Assembly: GCF_002286915.1 (NCBI RefSeq)
Contig: NZ_MVOG01000011.1
Location: 81,047 to 145,046 of the forward strand
Direction of reading: 5' to 3'
Source: Bifidobacterium italicum
Lineage (GTDB): Bacteria > Actinomycetota > Actinomycetes > Actinomycetales > Bifidobacteriaceae
DNA: 64,000 nucleotides
Shown here: positions 1 to 7,271 of the stretch, one piece after another
How positions within the stretch are numbered: position 1 is the first letter of the stretch
Layout of the letters: every line of letters begins with the position of its first letter
The notes under the pieces: model-generated
Database searches by the model: none
The model's input: the letters and a program-made list of their open reading frames with translations, nothing else
What the model was told of the DNA's origin: nothing
Program-made: the position numbers and the translations under genes

Positions 1-117
1 GGACACCGGCTGGATGACCTGCCCGAGGCCGCCGGTCTGTCCCGGTCCACCTACCACTACCACATGGGTCATGAAGTGCATGTGACCCGGCTCGACGTTG
101 AGCCTCTGGTGCGCGAG
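1..117 (+). pseudogene. IS3-family transposase remnant, cut by window edge
   Basis: The first 22 codons read GHRLDDLPEAAGLSRSTYHY and so on, which resembles the segment at the start of IS3-family OrfB transposases (LDDLLEAAGL.RSTYYY). After about position 66 the likeness fades, and the frame runs to a stop at 292-294 through sequence that does not look like a transposase. No DDE catalytic region is present. I read it as a degenerate or interrupted insertion-sequence remnant; its 5' part lies outside the window. It agrees with the lower GC of the first 2 kb. Confidence 0.5.
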
Positions 118-430
118 GTGTTCGCCTGTTGTGCTTGGACAAGTTGTGTTGTTCCGCATTGTGTGGCGGTACAGGAAAGCTGGACTCCTTCCCGATCAAG
201 AGTCCAATTCTCCTGCACCACCTCAATTCCAAAGCGCCAATTTTGCACAATACGGGCGGAATATGCTACTCCCATAGGTGCGATATCCCTGTAGACTGGT
301 TTTCTACACAAGTACCAATCTAACGGGTGTTGCACTTGTATCTAGACGCACTCGTATCTAGACAATGGGCTCTGAAGATCTAGGATGCTACCATGATACA
401 CAACATCTAACTTTTGGGGAGCAGTTCATT

Positions 431-598
431 ATGCCTTTGGAATCGTCTCTTTTTGTATGGACTTCTTCGGATGTTTTGTTGCGATTGATCTCTATTCTGA
501 TGGCGCTTGATGGCATGGCATTGCGAATTGTTCGGCTGGCAGTGAAGTGGACGTCATTGGTTGTTGGTGCGGAACGGGTACCACACACCCTCGTCTGA
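431..598 (+). CDS. possible 55-residue membrane peptide
   Basis: A short frame starts at an ATG nine bases after GGGGAG, a reasonable ribosome binding site. It encodes one hydrophobic stretch (roughly residues 15-48). It overlaps the 3' end of the convergent lipoprotein gene by about 45 bp. I recognise no family, and the frame may be fortuitous. Confidence 0.2.
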   Translation: MPLESSLFVWTSSDVLLRLISILMALDGMALRIVRLAVKWTSLVVGAERVPHTLV

Positions 599-1354
599 TT
601 CGGGGCCCCATGTTTTCACATCAAGCCCATTGGTGGCAAAGCAGTATTGCACCTGACCGTCATCAAAATCAAAGGAAAACGCTTCTTTGGATAGGTTCCA
701 AGCTTCGTTGGGAGAATGCTGTTGAAGCTGTTTCGAATAGACGGTCCCATTTTCCTCGAACTCCTTTTCGTACTGTTGTGCGGTATAGGAGGGATTGACC
801 AGCTGATTGCGTTTGAGGCAATCCACGAGTCCCTCACTGCGATCGGAATACAGGTTCGGATTGCCTAACGACAACCGGTACATCTCATCCACATACAGAT
901 ACTCGCTCAATCTGCAGGCACTTGAATCATCTTGGGTCTTCTGGAAGACATCATCCCCTCGGCCTTCAACGTCGGTCTGTGTTATGGTGCCGCGGATTCC
1001 GTTGGCATACATGGTGCTGGTGGGCGCCGCATAGCCTTTATCGATGATGCACTGTTGGTAGTTGCTCCATGCCTGGTCATAATCGGTTTTGGACACCTTG
1101 CCGTCATGGTCAAGGGCCGTCTTGAGAATTGCGATCTGCTTTTCGGACATCGGCTGTGACAGAGTGTCATTCATGGCAAGAAGATTCTGAATGCGCTCGG
1201 AAAGCGATGATGCGATCTTTGCCGAAGGAGCTTCTGCTGAGGTGGAGTCGGACGCGGACTGTGACTGCAGCACGGATGAATCAACGGTGCCGCAACCGGT
1301 CAGAACAAAGAGGCCTATTGTTAAAATTATGCATGATAGCCGTTTGATATGCAT
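554..1354 (-). CDS. secreted lipoprotein of unknown function
   Basis: The 266-residue product starts with a classic lipoprotein signal: basic residues 4-5, a hydrophobic core, and a lipobox LTGC with the lipidated cysteine at residue 21. The mature part begins with a Ser/Ala-rich tether, then a mixed helical region with several cysteines. No catalytic motif or known domain is recognisable. The ribosome binding site is weak (GGG about eight bases upstream). The gene lies in the AT-richer patch beside an insertion-sequence remnant, downstream of another exported-protein gene on the same strand, which suggests accessory cargo. Function is unknown. Confidence 0.75.
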   Translation of the reverse strand: MHIKRLSCIILTIGLFVLTGCGTVDSSVLQSQSASDSTSAEAPSAKIASSLSERIQNLLAMNDTLSQPMSEKQIAILKTALDHDGKVSKTDYDQAWSNYQQCIIDKGYAAPTSTMYANGIRGTITQTDVEGRGDDVFQKTQDDSSACRLSEYLYVDEMYRLSLGNPNLYSDRSEGLVDCLKRNQLVNPSYTAQQYEKEFEENGTVYSKQLQQHSPNEAWNLSKEAFSFDFDDGQVQYCFATNGLDVKTWGPESDEGVWYPFRTNNQ

Positions 1355-1384
1355 TGTCTACTACCCATCACTGCGAATGATTGA

Positions 1385-1427
1385 ATCCTGTCGGGTCGAA
1401 TCTATTGATGATTCGACTCGACAGGAT
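1385..1427 (-). terminator. hairpin between the two exported-protein genes
   Basis: Two 18-base arms (1385-1402 and 1410-1427) pair with one mismatch around a 7-base loop. The hairpin sits just after the stop of the 1453-1791 gene and before the start of the lipoprotein gene. There is no strong T-run, so termination is inferred from position and stem strength. Confidence 0.45.
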
Positions 1428-1452
1428 GATTTGAGTTATTGTATGTTTCGAA

Positions 1453-1791
1453 TCAGGAGACTATGTACTGTACGTAGTCTCCGACGGTGAGATTGCTTCC
1501 TGTCTGGACGGCGCTGCATCCCATGCCGGGACCACCGATATCGTACGCTGGCTTAGCATGTCCATCCTGCTTTGCATAGCATGCGGTAGTATGTGAATTA
1601 GAACTCAACGTGATATACGAGCGATTGGCAGCAGCAACATAACTACCACGATAATACCCATTCTCGATCACGCTACTGCTGACCGGATAGTATGTTGCAC
1701 TCGCTGCGTTGGCCACCGAAGCGCAGCTGGGCGCTACGCCGGCGGCAAGCAATGCCGATGCGGTACCTGTGATAAAGGTTTTCACTTTCAT
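1453..1791 (-). CDS. small secreted protein of unknown function
   Basis: The 112-residue product has an N-terminal signal peptide with a probable cleavage after VANA near residue 28. The mature part is Tyr/Ser-rich with two cysteines (in TACYAK and MGCSAV) that could form a disulfide. The start at 1791 is preferred over an ATG 18 bases upstream because AAAGGAGAAGGAG lies directly in front of it and the upstream ATG overlaps this ribosome binding site. No family is recognised. It lies beside the lipoprotein gene and may be a secreted accessory product such as a bacteriocin-like or surface factor, but nothing in the sequence proves that. Confidence 0.65.
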   Translation of the reverse strand: MKVKTFITGTASALLAAGVAPSCASVANAASATYYPVSSSVIENGYYRGSYVAAANRSYITLSSNSHTTACYAKQDGHAKPAYDIGGPGMGCSAVQTGSNLTVGDYVQYIVS

Positions 1792-1894
1792 GACTCCTTC
1801 TCCTTTCATTGCATGGACTTCTCCGTCCGATGTGTTGCAACCAATTCCCTATTTCGATTGCGCATACAGCATGACACCCGGAATCGAGCGTCGT

Positions 1895-1966
1895 CAACCG
1901 ACCTGCGCGTTTCGCGCATATGCGACACGCCGATGATTCATATGCGCAAAACGCGCAGGTCGGTTG
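1895..1966. repeat. 28-bp inverted repeat
   Basis: Arms at 1895-1922 and 1939-1966 are complementary at 27 of 28 positions around a 16-base spacer. The repeat lies between a divergent gene pair (the secreted protein and the export adaptor) near the edge of the AT-rich patch. No T-run follows either arm. It could be an operator, a transposon end pair or a bidirectional terminator; the sequence does not decide. Confidence 0.8.
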
Positions 1967-2041
1967 CATTGCTCAACGATTTTCTGTACTACTGTCCGGA
2001 GATATACGCAGCGAAGCAGTCGATCCGAGGGGAGGAAGGCA

Positions 2042-3127
2042 ATGGCACACAAGGGATTGACGCAACGTAAGCAGCGTGACGTCAGACGTGGCGTAGCGGC
2101 GTGGACATGGGTGCTGCTCACGGCGATCACCGTGGCCGCACTGACCGTATGCGCATGCGCGTTATGGCTTCCGGACAGGGCTCCGGCCACATTGGGCGCC
2201 GCGAGGACGCTGACGTCGGCGGGTGCCAGCGTACAGGACTACTCCGGCGCGCAACAGGTCAACGTGGTGCCCACCATCTCCGCGGACAAGGAACTGCTCG
2301 GCAATGCGTCCGGCATCGTGACGGAAAACTGGACGGATGATGAGATTCGCTCGGGCACGCGCGTCTACCAGGTCAACGACAGAGTGGTCGTGGCGCTGCA
2401 TACGGACACGCCGCTGTTCCGGGATCTCAAGACCGGCGACAAGGGCGAGGACGTGCGCTCGCTCAATGACGAACTGGGCAGGTTGGGATACGATTCGGTG
2501 CCCGGTTCGGATGTGTTCAATTGGAATACCGGCAACGGTTGGAGACAGCTGATGATCGACTCGGGCAACGCCGGCACCGAGGAGTTGAGCCTCGCCGATA
2601 CGATGTGGATTCCCGCAGACGTGGTCAATGTGCGCGACTGGAGCGCACAGCAGGGCGCCACGGTCAGCGCGGCGACCGCGATCGGCACGGTTCCCGGCAC
2701 GTTGACGAAGCTCACGATCCGTGGCGGCCGGCCGTCGGATCAGGAACGCAGCATCACCGTGTGCGGCGTGACCTCGGCGTTGCCGGCAGGCAGCGTGGAG
2801 ATCACCGACGCCGAGACACTGCGGCAGATCGCGCAGACGGAAGCCTACGCCAGCAAGACGCCGGAGGAACGTGCGGCGGGCATAGACGCCCAGGTGACGT
2901 TCGCCAACACCATCCAGGTATTACGTGTGCCGGCGGCCGCGGTGTTCGACGTCGATGGCACGGCCGCGTGCATCGCCGTGCGCAACTCCGATGACGTCTC
3001 CGCAATGCCTGTGCAGATCATCAGCAGCGAGCTCGGCGCGAGCCTCGTGCAGCCGGTCAACGGGAACGTCGACCAGATCAAGACCGTAGTGATCGGGCCG
3101 CAGCTCAACACGTTGCATTGCGAGTGA
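2042..3127 (+). CDS. membrane-anchored adaptor of an ABC export system, with peptidoglycan-binding-like segment
   Basis: The 361-residue protein has a basic N-terminus, one membrane segment at about residues 18-43, and a large extracytoplasmic region. Residues 130-152 (TGDKGEDVRSLNDELGRLGY) match the style of a PG_binding_1 motif. The rest resembles HlyD/MacA-like adaptors. The start at 2042 is chosen because GGGGAGGAAGG lies just upstream; the open frame extends further 5' without such a site. It is followed at once by an ATPase and a permease, so it likely links the transporter to the cell wall or guides the substrate. The substrate is unknown. Confidence 0.75.
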   Translation: MAHKGLTQRKQRDVRRGVAAWTWVLLTAITVAALTVCACALWLPDRAPATLGAARTLTSAGASVQDYSGAQQVNVVPTISADKELLGNASGIVTENWTDDEIRSGTRVYQVNDRVVVALHTDTPLFRDLKTGDKGEDVRSLNDELGRLGYDSVPGSDVFNWNTGNGWRQLMIDSGNAGTEELSLADTMWIPADVVNVRDWSAQQGATVSAATAIGTVPGTLTKLTIRGGRPSDQERSITVCGVTSALPAGSVEITDAETLRQIAQTEAYASKTPEERAAGIDAQVTFANTIQVLRVPAAAVFDVDGTAACIAVRNSDDVSAMPVQIISSELGASLVQPVNGNVDQIKTVVIGPQLNTLHCE

Positions 3128-3129
3128 TC

Positions 3130-3762
3130 ATGCAGTTGGTTGTGGAGGATTTGGCGCATCGTTTCGCCGGCACCGATCTGTTGTTCGAACATCTGAGCTT
3201 CACTGTGCAACCTGGCAGTACCGTGGCCATATGCGGGCCGTCCGGCTGCGGCAAATCCACGTTGCTGTCCATTCTGGCCGGGTGGGAGAAGCCGTACGCC
3301 GGCTCGGTCAGACGTGAGGAAATCACGCGCACCGGTTGGGTGTTCCAGAACCCGTATGGCGTGGCCAACCGCAGCGCGCTGGACCATGCGGTGTTCCCGT
3401 TGCTCGCCAAGGGGATGACCCGCCGACAGGCCGAACCGCAGGCGTTGGAAGCCATGGGGATGTTCGATCTTGAATACGCCGCCGACAGGCGGTTCAGTGA
3501 CCTGTCCGGCGGCGAGGCGCAGCGGCTCATGCTCGCACGGGCCGTGTGCTCGCATCCGGACATGCTGCTTGTGGACGAGCCCACCGCCCAATTGGACACG
3601 CGCACCGCGCACTCGGTGAGTCATGTGCTCGGCAATCTGGCCGGACAGGGCATGATCGTGCTCGTGGCCACACATGACCCCGATACGCGGGACGCATGCG
3701 GGCGCATCATCGATCTGGCGCACTATGCGCCACGGGAAGACGAGGAGGTGCAGCAGTCATGA
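3130..3762 (+). CDS. ABC transporter ATP-binding protein, LolD/MacB type
   Basis: The 210-residue nucleotide-binding subunit has Walker A GPSGCGKST (residues 36-44), the signature LSGGEAQR (about 127) and Walker B LLVDEP with the D-loop TAQLD (about 147). Size and motif spacing fit the FtsE/LolD/MacB class, which drives exporters or mechanotransmission systems rather than importers. The ATG at 3130 lies 3 bp beyond the adaptor gene's stop; TTG 3118 and GTG 3124 are alternative starts. The 3' end overlaps the permease start by ATGA, so the three genes are very probably co-translated. Confidence 0.88.
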   Translation: MQLVVEDLAHRFAGTDLLFEHLSFTVQPGSTVAICGPSGCGKSTLLSILAGWEKPYAGSVRREEITRTGWVFQNPYGVANRSALDHAVFPLLAKGMTRRQAEPQALEAMGMFDLEYAADRRFSDLSGGEAQRLMLARAVCSHPDMLLVDEPTAQLDTRTAHSVSHVLGNLAGQGMIVLVATHDPDTRDACGRIIDLAHYAPREDEEVQQS

Positions 3763-4847
3763 AGATCCGTTCGGTGTTCTCCGAAGCCATGCGCAACATC
3801 GGCTCCGGTACGGCGCACGCCGTCGTCCTGTGCCTCGCCGTGCTGCTGTGCGGCGTATTGTTCGGCGGCTATGAGGCATACGACATCATCACGATGCAGC
3901 AGGAGGCGCAGACGCGCGTGAATGCGCTGGCCGACGCCGACATGATCGCCACGGACGGCGGTGTGGACGGCGTGGCATGCGATGGGCTGCCGGAGAGTAC
4001 CGCAAGCGCTGGCATGCATGCGGGCGCCGTGGATGCCGGCGCGGAGATCGCGTTGCTGTCCACGCCGGGCAAGGCGCTGCAGTCGTTCGAAGTCAGTCCG
4101 GGCATGCTCGAGCTCATCGCATCCAATGATGCGCACATCACGAAGGTGGATACCTCCGGCGTGTGGATTCCCGAAGACGTGGCACGTGACTTCGGCCTGA
4201 GCGCGGGGAGCCGTGTACAGACCAGCCAGGGCGCCATCAATGTCGCACAGGTGTATGCGTGGCCCAATGACGGACGCGACACCCGGTTCTCGTACACGTT
4301 CCTGATTCCGCGGCAGGCTTCGGGGGAGCGGTTCAACGAATGCTGGGTGAGGCAATGGCCGCATTCGCAGGAGGCGAGTGACCTGATGTACTCCACGCTG
4401 ATCGCCGACGGCCGCAGCATGCAGGCGGCAGTCATCGGCGTGAACAAGGGATTCGACGCGCAATACGACCCGTACAGGACGTATGTCGCGCGCGCCACCC
4501 GATGGGTGCCGGTGCTCGCCGCGTTGTGCGGCGTGGCGATCGGCGTCTATGCCGTGCAGCGCAGACGTCTGGAATATGCCGGCGCGCTGCATTCGGGACA
4601 GTCCAAAGGAGCGCAGCTGTTGGGCATAGGGACGGAGGCGCTCGTCTGGTCGGCGTTGGGCGCCGTGAGCTCCTGCGCGCTGATATGCGCCTATTGCGTG
4701 CGGACGGCGCCGTCCGATGCGCAGACGGTCGTGCAGGCCGCGTGCAAGGCGCCGTTGGCGACGGCGGCCGCAGCGGTCGTCGCGGCCGTAGCCGCCGGCG
4801 TCACGGTGCGGCAGTCGCAGCTCTTCAGACTGTTCAAGCATCGTTGA
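3759..4847 (+). CDS. FtsX-like ABC permease
   Basis: The 362-residue protein has an N-terminal membrane helix (about residues 15-38), an extracytoplasmic domain of roughly 200 residues, and three C-terminal membrane helices, the layout of FtsX/MacB/LolE permeases. The start ATG overlaps the ATPase stop codon by ATGA. With the adaptor and ATPase it makes a complete tripartite exporter-like unit. It converges with the response regulator gene, 37 bp away; a copy of the dispersed 12-mer (last base changed) sits in that gap at 4864-4875. Confidence 0.85.
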   Translation: MKIRSVFSEAMRNIGSGTAHAVVLCLAVLLCGVLFGGYEAYDIITMQQEAQTRVNALADADMIATDGGVDGVACDGLPESTASAGMHAGAVDAGAEIALLSTPGKALQSFEVSPGMLELIASNDAHITKVDTSGVWIPEDVARDFGLSAGSRVQTSQGAINVAQVYAWPNDGRDTRFSYTFLIPRQASGERFNECWVRQWPHSQEASDLMYSTLIADGRSMQAAVIGVNKGFDAQYDPYRTYVARATRWVPVLAALCGVAIGVYAVQRRRLEYAGALHSGQSKGAQLLGIGTEALVWSALGAVSSCALICAYCVRTAPSDAQTVVQAACKAPLATAAAAVVAAVAAGVTVRQSQLFRLFKHR

Positions 4848-4884
4848 TTCCCGAATGCGCAGCCTTACGGGCGGTACGCGGACG

Positions 4885-5529
4885 CTACCGGTTGCGGCGG
4901 CGCAGCAGCAGGCGCATGAGGTCCTTCGTCGTCGGCAGGTCGAGTTTGCGGCGTATCGCGCGGATGTGGGTGCGCACCGTCGACGGCTTGACGTCGAGCT
5001 GCGCGGCTATCTGCTTCGGATCGTTGCCGTATTCGCCCATAAGACGGTATACGTTGCGTTCGGCCGGCGTCAGCGCGTCCGGCATGTCGTCGTCGGACGC
5101 CGGGCCAGGTCGGACGTCGCGAGCGAGCACGGCACGCCGCGCCGCGTCCGGTGGCAGGTATCCCGGCTCCGCGCCGCCGTGCAGCAACAGGTCGATCATC
5201 GTCAGCAGCGTGCCGAGATCCTCCTTGTGCACAAGCCCCTGGCCGCCCGCCTGCCTGAACCGCTCATCGTAGTAGGACTTCGGGAAGCAGGTCATGCCGA
5301 GCACGGGGGTGCGGCCGTTGACCCGGCGCAGCTTCGTGCACAGTTCGGGGCCCGATGCGTCGAACAGTTGCATGTCCATCACGACAAGGTCCGCGACGTC
5401 GCATTCCTCGATGATGTTCTGCTCGGTGCCGCGCAGCTGATGGATGATCGCCTGCGGATAGGCGGACCTGATGAATCCCGCTACGCTGTCCGCGGCGCGC
5501 GGGTCGTTGTCCACGATGATGAACTGCAT
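4885..5529 (-). CDS. orphan LuxR/NarL-family response regulator
   Basis: The 214-residue protein has an N-terminal receiver domain with the acidic pocket (DND at residues 7-9), the phosphoacceptor aspartate in VVMDMQ (residue 52) and the conserved lysine in HKE. The C-terminal LuxR helix-turn-helix runs LTPAERNVYRLMGEYG through PSTVRTHIRAIRRKLDLP. The start at 5529 follows GAGGGAAGG; a longer open frame upstream lacks a site. No sensor kinase lies nearby. Its convergent neighbour is the export operon, which makes that operon a plausible but unproven target. Confidence 0.88.
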   Translation of the reverse strand: MQFIIVDNDPRAADSVAGFIRSAYPQAIIHQLRGTEQNIIEECDVADLVVMDMQLFDASGPELCTKLRRVNGRTPVLGMTCFPKSYYDERFRQAGGQGLVHKEDLGTLLTMIDLLLHGGAEPGYLPPDAARRAVLARDVRPGPASDDDMPDALTPAERNVYRLMGEYGNDPKQIAAQLDVKPSTVRTHIRAIRRKLDLPTTKDLMRLLLRRRNR

Positions 5530-5700
5530 ATCGGCCTTCCCTCGGGCGCGGCATGCGGCTGCACGCCATGCCGCCCATAAGATCATACGATACTGAGCAT
5601 GACTATAGTCGCCGCAGCCCGAGGCCGCCATGCGGACGACGTCGCGCGCGGCGACGCGTCGAGGCGGCCCGAGGTCGCCGGGTCGCAATAGACTCTTAGG

Positions 5701-5815
5701 CGACACGGGGGCTGCCGCCCGCGCGATGCGTATCGCGCGGGCGGCGGCTGAGAGAGGGTGAACCTCGACCGATTGAACGTGAATCCGGACAATGCCGGCG
5801 CACGGACGTCGTAGA
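5701..5815 (+). ncRNA. TPP riboswitch (THI element)
   Basis: The conserved features appear in order: a GGGGGCTG 5' segment, a strong variable hairpin (GCCGCCCGCGCGAT against ATCGCGCGGGCGGC), the CTGAGAG core, then ACC..TTGAACGTGAATCC and the ACAATGCCGGCGCACGG 3' core. The element precedes ykoE, a thiamine-transporter subunit. Thiamine pyrophosphate binding is expected to lower expression of the transporter. Confidence 0.9.
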
Positions 5816-5821
5816 TCTCCC

Positions 5822-5871
5822 GTGCCTGAACATCCATGACGACCATCGTCATGGCGAGACAAGAAAGGCAC
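5822..5871 (+). promoter_or_regulatory. riboswitch expression platform sequestering the ykoE ribosome binding site
   Basis: GTGCCT at 5822-5827 is complementary to AGGCAC at 5866-5871, which contains part of the ykoE Shine-Dalgarno sequence (GAAAGG). Between them CCATGACGA (5834-5842) and TCGTCATGG (5846-5854) form a perfect 9-bp hairpin with a 3-base loop. No T-run follows. The arrangement suggests translational rather than transcriptional control; this is inferred from pairing only. Confidence 0.55.
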
Positions 5872-5876
5872 AAGTT

Positions 5877-6512
5877 ATGTCTGCTTCCGTCATCGAAGCG
5901 AAACCGAATATGAAATGGCGGGTCGTCGACATCGCCGTGGCTTCCGTCATAGGCGTCGCGTCCGCGCTGATCTACTGGCTGGTCGCCTTCTTCTCCGCGG
6001 CCCCGTGGGGGTTCCTCGAGGCCGTCGTGCCGGGGCTCGCCGGCGTCATCAACGGACTGTGGCTGTTCGCCGGCCCTCTGGCGGCGATCATCGTGCGCAA
6101 GCCGGGCGCGGCGCTCTACGCGGAGCTCGTCGCCGGCGTGCTTGAGGCGCTCATGGGCAACATGTGGGGCGGCGTCAGCACCTTCCTCATCGCCTTCGCC
6201 CAGGGTCTGGGCGCCGAAATCGCCTTCGCGGTCTTCCTGTACCGCAAATGGAATCTTGGCACGACGGTGCTTTCGGGCGCGTTGAGCGGCGTCGGCTGCT
6301 GGGCGTACTCATTCTTCACGAACCTGCAGGCGATCGATGTTGGAAAGACGTACGGCGTCGTCTATCTGCTGGCGACCGTCGTCTCCGGTGCGCTGATTGC
6401 CGGCGTCGCGATGTGGTACCTCTACATCGCGATCGCGAAGACGGGTGCCCTCGACGATTTCGAATCGGGACGCCGGATCCGCCGCGCGAAGAAGGTGACG
6501 CTCGGCAGGTAG
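5877..6512 (+). CDS. ykoE: substrate-binding membrane subunit (S component) of thiamine-related ECF transporter
   Basis: The 211-residue protein is almost entirely membrane-embedded, with about six hydrophobic helices and a basic C-terminal tail. Its pattern (VASVIGVASALIYWLV, LEAVVPGLAGVINGLWLFAGP, LGTTVLSGALSGVG) matches the YkoE family, which captures thiamine or its hydroxymethylpyrimidine precursor for an energy-coupling-factor transporter. The upstream TPP riboswitch and the downstream ATPase/T-component gene support this. The start at 5877 follows GAAAGG. A 759-bp gap packed with the dispersed motif separates it from its partner gene. Confidence 0.9.
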   Translation: MSASVIEAKPNMKWRVVDIAVASVIGVASALIYWLVAFFSAAPWGFLEAVVPGLAGVINGLWLFAGPLAAIIVRKPGAALYAELVAGVLEALMGNMWGGVSTFLIAFAQGLGAEIAFAVFLYRKWNLGTTVLSGALSGVGCWAYSFFTNLQAIDVGKTYGVVYLLATVVSGALIAGVAMWYLYIAIAKTGALDDFESGRRIRRAKKVTLGR

Positions 6513-7271
6513 CGGACGCGGGCGTCGCGGGACGACGGTCGCGGTGGCGGAGGTCAGTGTACTCAGGAGAAACGGGTAGCGATCTTCGCCGTTACTGGCA
6601 GCCGTCGTGCTACGGGCAGTCGTCGGCATCGGCGAATTCATCGCTACGGGTGGCAGTGTTCGACGATCGTCGCCGCTGTCGGATTCGCCGTACAGGGCCG
6701 CGAGTCGCAGCCGTCATCTGCATCCGTCGCTACGGGTGGTACATCGGAGGGGACCGCCGACGCGTACGGGTAGCGCCATGGGACACGTCGTTTTCGACTG
6801 TGGTCGACGCTTACGGGCAGTGCATCGGGGGATGTCGCCCGTAAGACCACGGAAGCGAACGATGCATGACGCGATGCGGATGTGGCGGTGCGATGCGGAA
6901 GGTGCACGTCGCCTTTCCGCAGATCCTACGGGTGGCACATCGGAGGGTGGCGCCCGTAGCAGTGGTGCTGCCCGTAACGGAACGCTACCCATAGCGGAAG
7001 CGCTGCCCGTAGTGAGAACGCTACCGGTAGCGGTGGCGCTGCCCATAACGGAGGTACTGCCCATAACGATAGGACTGCTCGTAACGGAACGCTACCGGTA
7101 ATGAGAACGCTGCCCGTAACAGTGGCGCTGCCTGTAACAAGAACGCTACCGGTAGCGGTGGAAGTGACGGGCGGTTCGCCGACGGGTGCCGCCGGTAACG
7201 TTAGGGGCGGCACCTGCCGGCGCAGGTCGGCGGCGCATGCGCAACGAGTTCAAGCAAAGGAAACGATTCGA
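6513..7271. repeat. gene-free gap with a near-tandem array of the dispersed motif
   Basis: I count about 20 motif copies here by eye. From about 6950 to 7165 they follow each other roughly every 18 bp as alternating forms such as CTGCCCGTAACGG and CTACCGGTAGCGG, including exact palindromes at 7020-7031 and 7145-7156. Because 18 is a multiple of three, the array translates into a pseudo-repeat peptide (TLPVAVALPIT-like), which I do not regard as a gene. No promoter or RNA gene is evident apart from the ribosome binding site of the next gene. Confidence 0.85.

Noticed and set aside
166..222. Imperfect inverted repeat after the transposase fragment
   Set aside because: The arms match only partly, so calling an insertion-sequence terminal repeat is not supported.
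338..363. Direct repeat GTATCTAGAC at 338-347 and 354-363
   Set aside because: Two 10-bp copies 16 bp apart could be an operator or an insertion scar, but nothing adjacent gives them meaning.
3118..3129. Earlier starts TTG 3118 and GTG 3124 for the ATPase
   Set aside because: ATG 3130 gives the normal N-terminus of the family and lies directly after the upstream stop codon.
6607..7101. Open frame through the motif array encoding a repeated LPIT/LPVA-like peptide
   Set aside because: The periodic peptide follows from an 18-bp DNA repeat; there is no ribosome binding site and the repeats switch form without regard to reading frame.
6950..7165. CRISPR-like periodicity
   Set aside because: Units are 12-13 bp with 4-8 bp between, too short for repeat plus spacer, the units themselves vary, and no cas genes are present.
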